This document shows positions 1-8,450 of a stretch of 62,517 nt of DNA, piece by piece. The stretch covers positions 1 through 62,517 of the forward strand of contig CAZAJB010000007.1 of NCBI GenBank assembly GCA_964485345.1. The letters run 5' to 3'. Source of the stretch: UBA5420 sp964485345. Lineage in GTDB: Bacteria; Bacillota; Limnochordia; Darwinibacteriales; Darwinibacteriaceae. The translations under genes were made by a program, and so were the position numbers. Below the pieces are notes generated by a model. The model was not told where the DNA came from, did no database searches, and saw only the letters and a program-made list of their open reading frames with translations. Position 1 is the first letter of the stretch. Each line of letters opens with the position of its first letter.

Positions 1-742
1 TTTCGTCATGGTGCGAGTGTCGGATGTTGGTGAAAGGATCCCCTTGACCATCGCTGGTAACGATGCAGAGCGCGGCACTCTTACATTAATTATTCAAGCA
101 GTGGGTAAAAGCACGAAGGACTTAGTGAGCATCCCCGTAGGCGGGCTGGTGAAGGACGTACTTGGTCCTTTAGGATCCGCGACAGAGATTGGCGATGCAC
201 AACGCGTCATCGCTGTCATGGGAGGAATCGGTGTGGCGCCGACGTTGCCATTGCTTCGTGCCTATCGCCAAAAAGGTGCTGAGATTGTTTCCATTCTCGG
301 TGCTCGCAATAAGGACCTGTTGATCCTAAGAGACGAAGTGAAAAGCCTGAGTGACGAGATTATCTTAGTCACAGACGACGGCAGCTCTGGGCTTAAGGGC
401 TTGGTAACAGCTCCCTTGCGGGAGCGTCTCGAAAGCGGCGAGAAATATGATCTGGCCATAGCCATTGGGCCTGCCCGTATGATGCAAGCGGCCAGTAATG
501 TCACAAGGGAGTTCAATTTGCCCACGCTCGTAAGCCTTAATTCTATTATGATTGATGGCACCGGAATGTGTGGCGGTTGCCGAGTTTCCATCAATGGCCA
601 GACCAAGTTTGCTTGTGTCGACGGTCCTGATTTTGATGGACATGCGGTGAACTTTGACGAACTCGTGGTTAGGCAAGGATACTACCGAGACGAGGAAGAG
701 CATGCCCATGTATGCCAGAGTACTGGGGAGGAAAGAGGATAA
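1..742 (+). CDS. nfnA: NfnA-type NADH-dependent ferredoxin:NADP+ oxidoreductase subunit A (SudB-like), 5' partial
   Basis: The reading frame is open to the window edge: codons before the first ATG (position 8) encode F-V, as in the family's GQFV motif, so the N-terminal part of the FAD-binding barrel lies outside. What remains holds the ferredoxin-reductase-like NAD(H)-binding domain (GGIGVAPTLPLLRAY) and a C-terminal [2Fe-2S] segment with Cys-x2-Cys (MCGGC) and a third Cys in FACVDGP. An Asp sits five residues before the first Cys. Known Nfn structures use one Asp and three Cys for this cluster, and the spacing here fits. The stop TAA abuts the ATG of the next gene, so the two are translationally coupled. 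The family was formerly annotated as sulfide dehydrogenase subunit beta. The Nfn assignment rests on this pairing and is inferred. Confidence 0.85.
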   Translation, partial: FVMVRVSDVGERIPLTIAGNDAERGTLTLIIQAVGKSTKDLVSIPVGGLVKDVLGPLGSATEIGDAQRVIAVMGGIGVAPTLPLLRAYRQKGAEIVSILGARNKDLLILRDEVKSLSDEIILVTDDGSSGLKGLVTAPLRERLESGEKYDLAIAIGPARMMQAASNVTREFNLPTLVSLNSIMIDGTGMCGGCRVSINGQTKFACVDGPDFDGHAVNFDELVVRQGYYRDEEEHAHVCQSTGEERG

Positions 743-2167
743 ATGACAAAAGCACAAAAGACAAGAGTTGAGATGCCTAGGCGCGATCCGCAGGAACGGG
801 GTGCTGATTTTCTGGAGGTTGCTTTGGGGCTGGATCCCAAACAGGCTATGGCCGAGGCAGAGCGTTGTCTGAACTGTAAGCACAAGCCATGTGTCAGCGG
901 CTGTCCGGTACAGGTTCCGATACCTGAATTCATTCAGTTGGTGGTCCAAGGCGAGTTTGAAGCTGCAGATGCCAAGATCAAAGAAAAGAACAGTCTGCCA
1001 GCGATCTGCGGTAGGGTGTGCCCCCAGGAAACCCAGTGTGAAGAGGTCTGCGTCTTCGCCAAGAGAGGACAACCTATTGCCATTGGAATGTTGGAACGTT
1101 TCGTGGCCGATCAGGCCAGCGCGGCCAAAAAATCGCGGGAGGCCGAGCGTAGTTCGGTCAAGCCTGAGAAGAAATATGACGAGCGCATCGCCGTGATTGG
1201 CGCTGGACCTGCGGGACTGACCTGCGGCGCAGATTTAGCGGGCTATGGCTATGAGGTGGATATCTTCGAAGCCCTCCATGATACCGGGGGAGTCTTGCGT
1301 TACGGGATTCCCGAATTCCGCTTGCCAAAATCCATTGTAGATGAAGAAGTAGAGTATGTGAAATCCTTAGGAGTCAATATAACCACCAATATTGCCGTCG
1401 GGCTGACCATGGACTTCAATGAAATGCTACGTTCGGGCAAGTATGCGGCCGCCTTTATTGGTACGGGGGCAGGTTTGCCGAACTTCCTAAACATTCCCGG
1501 AGAAAACCTCAATGGGGTTTATAGTGCTAATGAGTTTTTGACTCGGGCGAATCTGATGAAGGCTTATCTCTTCCCCGAATATGATACACCGATCAAGGTC
1601 GGTAAGCGCGTCGCTGTGGTCGGCGCTGGTAATGTGGCCATGGACGCGGCTCGAGTCTCACTCAGGCTTGGTGCCGAGGACGTTTATATCGTCTACCGCC
1701 GAAGCCGCGAGGAGATGCCAGCCCGCCACGAGGAAATTGAAAACGCGGAAGAGGAAGGGATCCAGTTCCGTTTACTCACGAATCCTGCTCGTATTCTCGG
1801 AGATGAGCGCTTCCGGGTGCAAGGCATGGAGTGCGTCAAGATGGAACTCGGCGAACCGGATAGTAGTGGTCGCAGGAGACCGGTGGAGATACCAAATTCC
1901 AACTTCACCCTGGAGGTTGACACCGTCATCATCGCGGTTGGACAAGGGGCTAACCCCATGCTGACCACGAGGGTTGATGGGCTAGAACTCAACAAGTGGG
2001 GAAATATTGCCACCTTTGATGAAGCGGGAGCTACCAGTATTCCAGGGGTCTGGGCCGGCGGCGATATTGCCACGGGCGCCTCAACGGTGATCAGTGCTAT
2101 GGGTGCAGGAAAACGATCCGCTTTGGCAATCCACGAGTGGTTGACGACGAAACGCGTCGAATCTTAA
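743..2167 (+). CDS. nfnB: NfnB-type subunit (SudA / GltA-like FAD-dependent oxidoreductase, glutamate synthase small-chain family)
   Basis: 474 aa, full length for the family. Two N-terminal cysteine groups for [4Fe-4S] clusters are visible: C42, C45, C50, C54 and C89, C93, C99, C103. An FAD-binding GxGxxG (VIGAGPAGLTCG) starts near residue 151, an NADPH-binding VVGAGNVAMDAAR near 292, and the closing FAD motif is GVWAGGDIATGAS. In Nfn complexes this subunit carries the bifurcating FAD and binds NADP(H), coupling NADH and ferredoxin to NADP+ in the cytoplasm of anaerobes. It is often mis-annotated as glutamate synthase small subunit; no large subunit gene is present, and the upstream partner is NfnA-like. 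The start ATG directly follows the upstream stop, with a GGAAAGAGG ribosome site. Confidence 0.88.
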   Translation: MTKAQKTRVEMPRRDPQERGADFLEVALGLDPKQAMAEAERCLNCKHKPCVSGCPVQVPIPEFIQLVVQGEFEAADAKIKEKNSLPAICGRVCPQETQCEEVCVFAKRGQPIAIGMLERFVADQASAAKKSREAERSSVKPEKKYDERIAVIGAGPAGLTCGADLAGYGYEVDIFEALHDTGGVLRYGIPEFRLPKSIVDEEVEYVKSLGVNITTNIAVGLTMDFNEMLRSGKYAAAFIGTGAGLPNFLNIPGENLNGVYSANEFLTRANLMKAYLFPEYDTPIKVGKRVAVVGAGNVAMDAARVSLRLGAEDVYIVYRRSREEMPARHEEIENAEEEGIQFRLLTNPARILGDERFRVQGMECVKMELGEPDSSGRRRPVEIPNSNFTLEVDTVIIAVGQGANPMLTTRVDGLELNKWGNIATFDEAGATSIPGVWAGGDIATGASTVISAMGAGKRSALAIHEWLTTKRVES

Positions 2168-2201
2168 CGGTAAGAAGCGGCATAGTTAAAGATAAAGAAA
2201 T

Positions 2202-2247
2202 GGGGCTGCTGCAAGTGAACTTTTGTACGTTCGCTTGCTGCGGCCCC
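2202..2247 (-). terminator. Imperfect hairpin between convergent nfnB and tex
   Basis: An imperfect 19-bp inverted repeat (left arm 2202-2220, right arm 2229-2247) contains GU pairs and one mismatch. On the minus strand it is followed by a T-rich run (ATTTCTTTAT), so it most likely ends tex transcription. It may also act on nfnB from the other side. Confidence 0.6.
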
Positions 2248-2253
2248 TCTGTC

Positions 2254-4410
2254 TCAACGCTCTGTTTTCATGGATAGGCTAATTCTCCCCAGCTTAGGTT
2301 CGACCCCGAGAATGCGAACCGAGACAACATCGCCAACCTGTACGCAATCGGTAGGGTGTCTGACATAGTTATCACTGAGCTGTGAAATGTGAACTAAGCC
2401 AGCTTTCTTAACACCAATATCCACAAAGGCTCCAAAATCCACGACATTTTGCACCGTTCCCTGTAGCACCATTCCAGGCTGCAAATCTTCCATGCTCAGA
2501 ACATCCGCTCGAAACAAAGGAGCGGGAAGTTCATCTCTCGGATCCCGGCCGGGCTGGCTTAAGGAACCTATAATATCGCGTACTGTCGGTTCGCCGGCCT
2601 CGAGGTTTGCCGCTACTTGTTTGGGATTGAGGGACTTTAATTTGTCCCGAATCTCGCTTAACGTCTCTCGGACTTGCAGATCCTGTTCACTATAGCCAAT
2701 CTGCCCCAGAATCTGCAACGCTAAGGAGTAGGACTCGGGATGAACTGCAGTATTGTCTAAGGGCCGAGCTCCGTCTGCTATACGTAAGAAACCCGCGGCC
2801 TGTTCAAACGCCTTCGGTCCCAGTCCTTTCACTTTCTTTAGTTCTGAACGTTGCTGAAAGATTCCGTTGTCTGTGCGGTAGTCTACGATGTTTTCAGCCA
2901 CTCTTGCCGATAGACCAGAGACGTGTTTCAAAAGGGCGCTAGATGCTGTGTTTAGCTCGACACCAACATGGTTGACGCAGCTTTCTACCACTTGCCCTAA
3001 GGTTGTGGTAAGGTCCTTTTGATTCACATCATGCTGGTATTGTCCAACCCCAATGGATTTTGGGTCAATTTTCACGAGCTCCGCTAAGGGATCTTGGACT
3101 CGGCGAGCAATGGAGACCGCACCGCGAATGGACACATCCAAGTCTGGGAACTCTTCCTTCGCCAGTTTTGAGGCGGAGTAGACAGAGGCACCAGCTTCGT
3201 TGATGACGAGGTACTGAAGCTTGGGACAGTGCTTCTTGATCAGATCGGCCACAAGCTGCTCCGATTCTCGACTGGCTGTGCCGTTCCCGATGGTGACGAG
3301 GGAGAGCTGATGCTTGTCAACTAAGGCTTTAAGTGTGTCCAATGCTTGATCCCAGCGCTTTTGTGGCTCATGGGGGTAGATTGTCGTGTATTCTAAGAGA
3401 TCGCCAAACTCACCTATGGCAACGATTTTACAGCCTGTTCGAAAAGCGGGATCAACACCGAGAACCCGATGCCCACGAACTGGGCTTTGCATCAGAAGAT
3501 CCCCGAGGTTCTTGGCAAAAATCTGAATGGCGTGGGCTTCCGCCTTCTCCGTTAATGCATTTCTTATATCCCGTTCGAGGCTTGGAGCTAAGAGACGAGC
3601 GTATCCGTCTTCAATCGCTTGGCGCAGGAATGGAGCGGCAGGAGAGTTCGGTTCGTTGATCACGGCCTTAGCTTGCATGGCATAAACCTTCTCTGCGTCC
3701 ACCTCTATTTTCACTTTCAGAGCATTCAAGCGTTCGCCTCGGTTAATGGCCAAGATGCGGTGGGGCGGAATCTTAGCCACATCCTCGAAGTAATCGAAGT
3801 ACATTTGAAACTCTCCGGCATCGGCCGAGTCGTCGCCTGTAGTCCTTTCGCTGATCAATAGGCCAGTATCAAAGGTGAACTTGCGAACCATAGCTCGTTG
3901 GGCTGGATCGTCCGTAAATCGCTCTGCTAGTATATCGCAGGCTCCTTGGAGGGCATCCTCGCCAGTTATGACTTCTTCACTCAAGTATGCTGCCGCCAAG
4001 ACTGCGGGACTCTCCGACCCTTGTTCAAGGAGCTTCAGGGCCAAAGGTTCGAGTCCTTTTTCTTTTGCCATGGAGGCCCTGGTTCTACGTTTCGGCCTGA
4101 AAGGCCGGTAGAGATCATCGAGTTCCTGCAAGCTTGTGGCCTCTTGAATGGAGGCAACAAGGTCGGGCGTGAGCTTTTCTTGGGCCTCAATCAGCCTAGT
4201 AACTTCCGCCTTGCGTTCCTCTAGACTGCGCAAGTAGGTCAAGCGCTCCGACAAATCCCTAATTACGGTCTCGTCGAGTTCACCTGTGGCCTCTTTGCGG
4301 TAGCGGGCGATAAAAGGAATCGTGTTTCCGTCATCCAAGAGCGCGGCAGTTTGTTCCACCTGTCCCTGCCTAATATTCAACTCCTTGGCGAGTTGTCTGA
4401 TAATGTCCAT
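2254..4410 (-). CDS. tex: Tex-family RNA-binding transcription accessory protein
   Basis: 718 aa from an ATG at 4410, preceded by GAGGAGG at good spacing. The frame stays open 80 codons further upstream, but that part overlaps the divergent yigZ and has no family similarity, so I reject it. The order is as in Tex: helical N-terminal domain (MDIIRQLAKEL, then the IPFIARYRKEATGELDE motif), a YqgF-like RNase H fold (RVLGVDPAFRTGCK), helix-hairpin-helix segments (LKKVKGLGPKAFEQAAGFL) and a C-terminal S1 domain (GMVLQGTVQNVVDFGAFVDI) ending at SLSMK. Tex binds nucleic acid and affects transcription and RNA turnover; its exact role is unsettled. Confidence 0.95.
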   Translation of the reverse strand: MDIIRQLAKELNIRQGQVEQTAALLDDGNTIPFIARYRKEATGELDETVIRDLSERLTYLRSLEERKAEVTRLIEAQEKLTPDLVASIQEATSLQELDDLYRPFRPKRRTRASMAKEKGLEPLALKLLEQGSESPAVLAAAYLSEEVITGEDALQGACDILAERFTDDPAQRAMVRKFTFDTGLLISERTTGDDSADAGEFQMYFDYFEDVAKIPPHRILAINRGERLNALKVKIEVDAEKVYAMQAKAVINEPNSPAAPFLRQAIEDGYARLLAPSLERDIRNALTEKAEAHAIQIFAKNLGDLLMQSPVRGHRVLGVDPAFRTGCKIVAIGEFGDLLEYTTIYPHEPQKRWDQALDTLKALVDKHQLSLVTIGNGTASRESEQLVADLIKKHCPKLQYLVINEAGASVYSASKLAKEEFPDLDVSIRGAVSIARRVQDPLAELVKIDPKSIGVGQYQHDVNQKDLTTTLGQVVESCVNHVGVELNTASSALLKHVSGLSARVAENIVDYRTDNGIFQQRSELKKVKGLGPKAFEQAAGFLRIADGARPLDNTAVHPESYSLALQILGQIGYSEQDLQVRETLSEIRDKLKSLNPKQVAANLEAGEPTVRDIIGSLSQPGRDPRDELPAPLFRADVLSMEDLQPGMVLQGTVQNVVDFGAFVDIGVKKAGLVHISQLSDNYVRHPTDCVQVGDVVSVRILGVEPKLGRISLSMKTER

Positions 4411-4492
4411 GCAAAACCTCCTCACTAGATTAGAATAGCAGAACTGGGAGGAAGATGCAAAAAGATGTTGAACAGTATCTTGAGGTGGTAGA

Positions 4493-5125
4493 ATGCTTGT
4501 TGAGTATAGGACAGTAGCAAGGGAAGCGGAGATCACGCTCATTGTGAAAAAGTCCAAGTTCATCGCTCGCACTAGAGCGGTGGAGAGCCAGGACGAAGCA
4601 GAAGCATTTATCGCTGCGGTTCGCAAGGAACACTGGAATGCCACCCACAATGTCCCTGCCTATATCCTTGGTATGAATCAAGAGATTCAGAAGTATAGTG
4701 ATGATAACGAACCTAGTGGCACCGCAGGCCTTCCCGTGCTGGAAGCCCTGAAGAATCAGCAAGTCGTTAACTGCGTCCTGGTGGTCACTCGTTACTTTGG
4801 CGGAACCCTGTTAGGACGAGGTGGCTTGATTCGCGCCTATGGTGGCGCGGCGCGGGAGGCCCTGCAGACGGCGGGCATTGTCCGCATGGTGCCGGCTCGG
4901 GAAGTTGCCATCACCGTTGATTATGTTCACGCTGGCAAGATCGAAAATGAACTACTTACGCAAGGGGTCAACCTAGCGGATATCGAATACTCGGCCCATG
5001 TCATCTTTCATATCTTGGTTTTCCCCCATGAACATGAGCCGTTGCGTCAGGTCATTCAGGAGTATACGGCCAATGATTTTGTCTGGACAGAGGGGGACGA
5101 AGTCTTTCACCGCTTAACTTGGTGA
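4493..5125 (+). CDS. yigZ: YigZ / IMPACT family protein
   Basis: 210 aa, typical family length (B. subtilis YvyE). The N-terminal IMPACT domain shows KKSKFIARTRAV, the hallmark SDDNEPSGTAGLPVLEAL and VTRYFGGTLLGRGGLIRAY. The C-terminal 70 residues fit the ferredoxin-like DUF1949 domain. The family is linked to ribosome or translation regulation by homology to yeast IMPACT/Yih1; the biochemical role in bacteria is not firmly established. It is divergent from tex with an 82-nt gap. The ATG is preceded by GAGGTGG. Confidence 0.93.
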   Translation: MLVEYRTVAREAEITLIVKKSKFIARTRAVESQDEAEAFIAAVRKEHWNATHNVPAYILGMNQEIQKYSDDNEPSGTAGLPVLEALKNQQVVNCVLVVTRYFGGTLLGRGGLIRAYGGAAREALQTAGIVRMVPAREVAITVDYVHAGKIENELLTQGVNLADIEYSAHVIFHILVFPHEHEPLRQVIQEYTANDFVWTEGDEVFHRLTW

Positions 5126-5164
5126 TTTGCAGAGCAAATCGCCAGAATGGAGAGTGAGCATAGT

Positions 5165-5713
5165 ATGAAAATCGCCCGTCAACCAGGAACCTGGCTCTAT
5201 CCGGTGCCACCTGTCTTGGTGAGCTGTCAAAGTATGGGACCACCGAACATTATTACCTTGGCCTGGGCAGGCGTGGCCTGTTCGGATCCAGTGATCATCA
5301 GCTTAGGAATTCGCCCCGAGCGCCACTCCTATGGAATAATCAAAGAATCTGATGGATTTGTCGTCAACATGCCCATGGCCAGTCAAATGGAGCAGGTTGA
5401 CATTTGTGGTACAGTGAGCGGGCGAGACCATGATAAGTTCGAAAAATGCGGGTTTACGGCCCTGCCTGGCAATCTCATCAGGGCTCCTCTTATTGCAGAG
5501 TGCCCTGTCAATCTTGAGTGCCGCGTTACGCAAGTGATTCCCCTGGGGAGCCACGAGCTCTTCTTGGGAGAAGTTGTCTGGGTCCATTATAGCGAAGAGT
5601 ATGCTGTAAATGGTCGACTTGACCTGCCGGCAGCGGATCCCATGATCTATAGTTTCGGGAATTACTACCGTCTTGGGGAACGTTTGGGGCGCCATGGCGA
5701 ATCGCTGCGCTAA
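5165..5713 (+). CDS. Flavin reductase-like FMN-binding protein
   Basis: 182 aa from the ATG at 5165, chosen because GGAGAGTGAG lies upstream and because homologues begin with a K-x-PGTWLYP-type sequence. An in-frame ATG at 5147 would add six residues. The fold is the split-barrel flavin reductase family: PVPPVLVSCQ, the core NIITLAWAGVACSDPVIISLGI (family TLAW.G..CSDP), then DHDKFEKCGFTALPG and PVNLECRVTQVIPLGSHELFLGEV. Such proteins bind FMN and act as flavin reductases or as electron carriers resembling flavoredoxin. No partner oxygenase or hydrogenase is nearby, so the substrate is unknown. It lies 39 nt after yigZ and 17 nt before the TPM gene, so co-transcription is likely. Confidence 0.88.
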   Translation: MKIARQPGTWLYPVPPVLVSCQSMGPPNIITLAWAGVACSDPVIISLGIRPERHSYGIIKESDGFVVNMPMASQMEQVDICGTVSGRDHDKFEKCGFTALPGNLIRAPLIAECPVNLECRVTQVIPLGSHELFLGEVVWVHYSEEYAVNGRLDLPAADPMIYSFGNYYRLGERLGRHGESLR

Positions 5714-5730
5714 GAAGGGGAGAATCGAGT

Positions 5731-6480
5731 ATGAACTATAAACGTAGAGTCCTTCGAACCAGTGTAATTCTCTGCTTGGTCCTTGTCTTCAGCAGCCTAG
5801 CCGTTGCCGCTCTCCCAGCCAAACAGGGTTTCGTCAATGATTTTGCCAATGTCATCGATCAAAAATACCGTGCCGAAATGCATCTCCTCGGCGAGAAGCT
5901 CTGGACTGAACAGGGCATTGGCCTAGCTGTGGTGACGGTAGCGACAACTGCACCGCTGGATCCTAAGGAGTACACCACTGCCCTTTTTAACGAATGGGGC
6001 GTAGGTGGAGCAGACGATAGCGGTCTTGTGATGCTACTTGCTGTTTCTGAAGGGGCCATCGAAGTAGAGCCTGGCTATGGTTTAGAGGGCGTCCTGCCCG
6101 ATGGACTCGTCGGTGCCGTGATTGATCAAGAGGGACTTCCTCACTTTAAAAAACAAGCCTATGGTGCTGGTCTTGCAGCTATGGCTGTTGCCTATGCTAA
6201 CATTCTGGCTGGTGAGGAATTTGAGATAGCGGAAGAACAAGACCGAGATAACGGTTGGTTTATTTCTTTTGTGATCTTTGTCTTGCTTCTTATGCTCATG
6301 CGCCGCGGGAGACGCTATCCGCCTGGTGGAAGTGGCGGCTTGGGCGGTGGAGGTGGTTCACGTGGGCCTGTCATCATACCACGCATGCCCCGAGGTGGCG
6401 GCTTTGGCGGTGGTTCGAGGCCTTCCGGTGGTTTTGGCGGAGGACGCAGCGGTGGTGGCGGAGCAGGAAGACGATTTTAA
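5731..6480 (+). CDS. Secreted/membrane TPM-domain protein (YgcG/DUF477 family) with Gly-rich tail
   Basis: 249 aa. An N-terminal signal peptide (hydrophobic ICLVLVFSSLAVAAL, no Cys) is followed by a TPM domain at about residues 35-160, with VNDFANVIDQ and the family signature EVEPGYGLEGVLPDG. A transmembrane segment follows near residue 185 (WFISFVIFVLLLMLM), then Arg residues and a 55-residue Gly/Arg/Ser-rich C-terminus. This architecture matches the YgcG type: extracytoplasmic TPM domain, one membrane helix, Gly-rich cytoplasmic tail. TPM proteins have been linked to photosystem II repair in plants and to membrane stress in bacteria; a precise activity is unknown. It is followed by lemA after 20 nt, a widespread pairing. 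Confidence 0.92.
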   Translation: MNYKRRVLRTSVILCLVLVFSSLAVAALPAKQGFVNDFANVIDQKYRAEMHLLGEKLWTEQGIGLAVVTVATTAPLDPKEYTTALFNEWGVGGADDSGLVMLLAVSEGAIEVEPGYGLEGVLPDGLVGAVIDQEGLPHFKKQAYGAGLAAMAVAYANILAGEEFEIAEEQDRDNGWFISFVIFVLLLMLMRRGRRYPPGGSGGLGGGGGSRGPVIIPRMPRGGGFGGGSRPSGGFGGGRSGGGGAGRRF

Positions 6481-6500
6481 TCAACAAGGAGAGTGAAGGA

Positions 6501-7064
6501 ATGAAAAAAGGAGCTATAGTCTTAATCGTAATTGTAGTACTCGCAGTCGTGTTGGGATCAAGCGTAATTGGACGTTACAACCAGCTTATCGCACTCGAAG
6601 AAACTGTTGATGGCCGTTGGGCCCAGGTCGAAAACCAGCTGCAAAGGCGGGCAGACTTGATTCCGAACTTAGTGAATACGGTCAGAGGGTATGCCAGTCA
6701 TGAACAACAAGTTTTTGCTGATGTTGCCGATGCCAGGTCGCGGCTTTTGGGAGCTACAACTCCAGAAGCGCAGATGCAGGCTAACCAAGGCTTAGATTCG
6801 GCTCTAGGAAGACTACTTGCCATCAGCGAGGCGTATCCCGAACTCAAGGCAGACACAAGTTTTATTCGTCTTCAGGATGAGTTGGCGGGCACCGAGAACC
6901 GCATTGCCACAGAGCGGATGCGTTTCAATGAATCGGTCCAATCCTGGAACACAACGATTCGTCAGTTCCCCACCAATATCTTAGCGAACTTCATGGGTAG
7001 GCAATCCAAGTCCTTCTTTGAAGCGGCACCTAGTGCCATAGACGTTCCGCAAGTTCAGTTCTAA
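6501..7064 (+). CDS. lemA: LemA family protein
   Basis: 187 aa from the ATG at 6501, directly after AAGGAGAGTGAAGGA. The longer frame upstream overlaps the TPM gene and is spurious. A single N-terminal membrane helix (IVLIVIVVLAVVLGSSVIG) is followed by the LemA core: YNQLIALEETVDGRWAQVE, QRRADLIPNLVNTVRGYASHE, then ISEAYPELKADTSFIRLQDEL and FNESVQSWNT. It ends with the usual FPTNILANFMG segment. The function is unknown, but the pairing with a TPM protein is common, and the two probably work at the cell envelope. Confidence 0.95.
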   Translation: MKKGAIVLIVIVVLAVVLGSSVIGRYNQLIALEETVDGRWAQVENQLQRRADLIPNLVNTVRGYASHEQQVFADVADARSRLLGATTPEAQMQANQGLDSALGRLLAISEAYPELKADTSFIRLQDELAGTENRIATERMRFNESVQSWNTTIRQFPTNILANFMGRQSKSFFEAAPSAIDVPQVQF

Positions 7065-7075
7065 TGCATCAAAAT

Positions 7076-7108
7076 GAAGAAGCCTTGTTATCATAACAAG
7101 GCTTCTTC
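7076..7108. terminator. Bidirectional hairpin between lemA and the convergent RING-domain gene
   Basis: A perfect 16-bp inverted repeat lies at 7076-7091 and 7093-7108 around a central C. The repeat arms themselves end in pyrimidine-rich CTTCTTC on either strand. It sits 12 nt after the lemA stop and 7 nt from the stop of the convergent gene, so it probably serves both. Confidence 0.7.
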
Positions 7109-7114
7109 TGCGTC

Positions 7115-7885
7115 CTATCCTCCGATCCAAAGCGGTTCACGTTGTCTCTCCAACTCTTTAAGTAAGTCTAGATCGACAGGAGGAATGTTATTGATGAAAT
7201 AGTGCAATACTTCTAGGGCTGCGTCAGGATTCTCGGTAGCACCCCATACCACCACCTGACGGAGCTGAGCAGGGTGTTGCATTCCATACATGACCACGCC
7301 AGATTCATCTTCACCTAAGGGCAAGAGAACGCCCTGTTCAAGAAAGTAGGCAAAACGCTCCTCATCGACGGTAATCACGTCCGGTGCTTCATTAGCCGCA
7401 ATGAGTACGACTAACTTGGTATCTAGGCCTCCAGCCGGGAGCATTTGGAGGTCAATATAGATTTCCTCGCTCCTTGCGTTGTAGTCGGCTTGGAGCTCTG
7501 CCATACTTGCCGACAACTCATAGTAGGCTTCACCCATGAAGACGACCTTGGTACGACCCATGGCGGGATCTGGTGGTTTAGGCCAGAATATAACCAGGAG
7601 AATTGTGGCAAGCACAGCAAAAACAACGCCAAAAACAACCTTCTTGGAAACTGGAGGTGGAGGTCCATCGCCGGCGCGGCGCTCACCTAGTATCGCTTGG
7701 GCTACTTGGGGGCAACCGGTCCTGCCGCAGCCGCCCTTATCTTTCCAGCATTCTACATGATGCACGCTACGACAACGAGGACAAACCACCACCTCATCCT
7801 CGATAGCAATGGTATGTTGGCACATAATGCAGCTTTCTCCAAGATGCTCTGCACCTTTTGTAATTTTCTCGGGATTTTCCTTCAT
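7115..7885 (-). CDS. Membrane protein with N-terminal RING-like zinc finger and C-terminal truncated solute-binding-protein-like domain
   Basis: 256 aa from the ATG at 7885, preceded by GGGGAG; a GTG at 7903 would add six residues. Residues 19-58 carry a RING-type ligand set: C19-x2-C22, C35-x2-C38, H43-x2-C46, C53 and C58, with CPRC and HHVECW typical of prokaryotic RING family 1. One membrane helix spans about 83-101 after a Pro-rich linker. Residues 112-190 look like the start of an ABC sugar-binding protein (family-like LPAGGLDTKLVVLIAANEAP then DVI). The last part (ENPDAALEVLHYFIN) resembles the C-terminal helix region of such proteins; the middle 200 or so residues are missing. The RING half should be cytoplasmic and the binding-like half outside. 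The function is unknown; I treat it as a sensor-like candidate. Confidence 0.75.
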   Translation of the reverse strand: MKENPEKITKGAEHLGESCIMCQHTIAIEDEVVVCPRCRSVHHVECWKDKGGCGRTGCPQVAQAILGERRAGDGPPPPVSKKVVFGVVFAVLATILLVIFWPKPPDPAMGRTKVVFMGEAYYELSASMAELQADYNARSEEIYIDLQMLPAGGLDTKLVVLIAANEAPDVITVDEERFAYFLEQGVLLPLGEDESGVVMYGMQHPAQLRQVVVWGATENPDAALEVLHYFINNIPPVDLDLLKELERQREPLWIGG

Positions 7886-7991
7886 TCTTCTCTCCCCAAA
7901 CACAAAAAATCGTATAGTATGGTATTATTAACATTGTAGCACTTTATCGAAGCTCTGCCAACAGAGCAGGCTGGATGGAGGTTAAAAAAGG

Positions 7992-8441
7992 GTGGCGGAT
8001 CTAAAACCACAAGTGACACTGTATACCGATGGGGCTTGTAGCGGTAACCCTGGGCCAGGCGGTTGGGGGGCGGTCTTGATCTATGGAAAGCATGAGAAAG
8101 AACTTTCCGGATTTGAAGCAGATACCACCAACCAACGGATGGAATTGTGCGCGGCAATCCGGGGATTGGACAGCCTAAAGAAGCCGTGTCAAGTACGGTT
8201 ATGCTCCGACAGTGCCTATTTAATAAACGCTTTCACGCAGGGATGGATTCTAAACTGGCAAAAAAACGGTTGGCTTAATGCCAAGAAGGAGCCGGTTCGT
8301 AACGAGGATCTATGGCGGCAACTCATGGCTCACGCCCGGATCCACCAGATTGAGTGGATCAAGGTTAAGGGCCACAGTAGCAATCCATTGAATGATCGGT
8401 GCGACGCGTTAGCCCGTGCCGCGATTGAAGCACAAAGGTAG
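7992..8441 (+). CDS. rnhA: Ribonuclease HI
   Basis: 149 aa, normal length, with a GTG start at 7992 downstream of TGGAGG. All active-site residues are visible: D13 in YTDGACSGNPG, E51 in RMEL, D73 in CSDSAYL, H128 in KVKGHSS and D138 in NDRCDALA. The basic handle with WILNWQKNGW is present. It cleaves the RNA strand of RNA:DNA hybrids in the cytoplasm. The gene is divergent from the RING-domain gene and followed after 9 nt by an unknown gene, probably in the same transcript. Confidence 0.97.
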   Translation: MADLKPQVTLYTDGACSGNPGPGGWGAVLIYGKHEKELSGFEADTTNQRMELCAAIRGLDSLKKPCQVRLCSDSAYLINAFTQGWILNWQKNGWLNAKKEPVRNEDLWRQLMAHARIHQIEWIKVKGHSSNPLNDRCDALARAAIEAQR

Positions 8442-8450
8442 GGATGCGTA

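Noticed and set aside
365..1072. 235-codon minus-strand reading frame opposite nfnA/nfnB
   Set aside because: It lies opposite two well-supported genes, has no ribosome site and no protein-family pattern.
4411..4650. N-terminal 80-residue extension of the tex reading frame
   Set aside because: It overlaps the divergent yigZ start, has no Tex similarity, and the ATG at 4410 has an excellent ribosome site.
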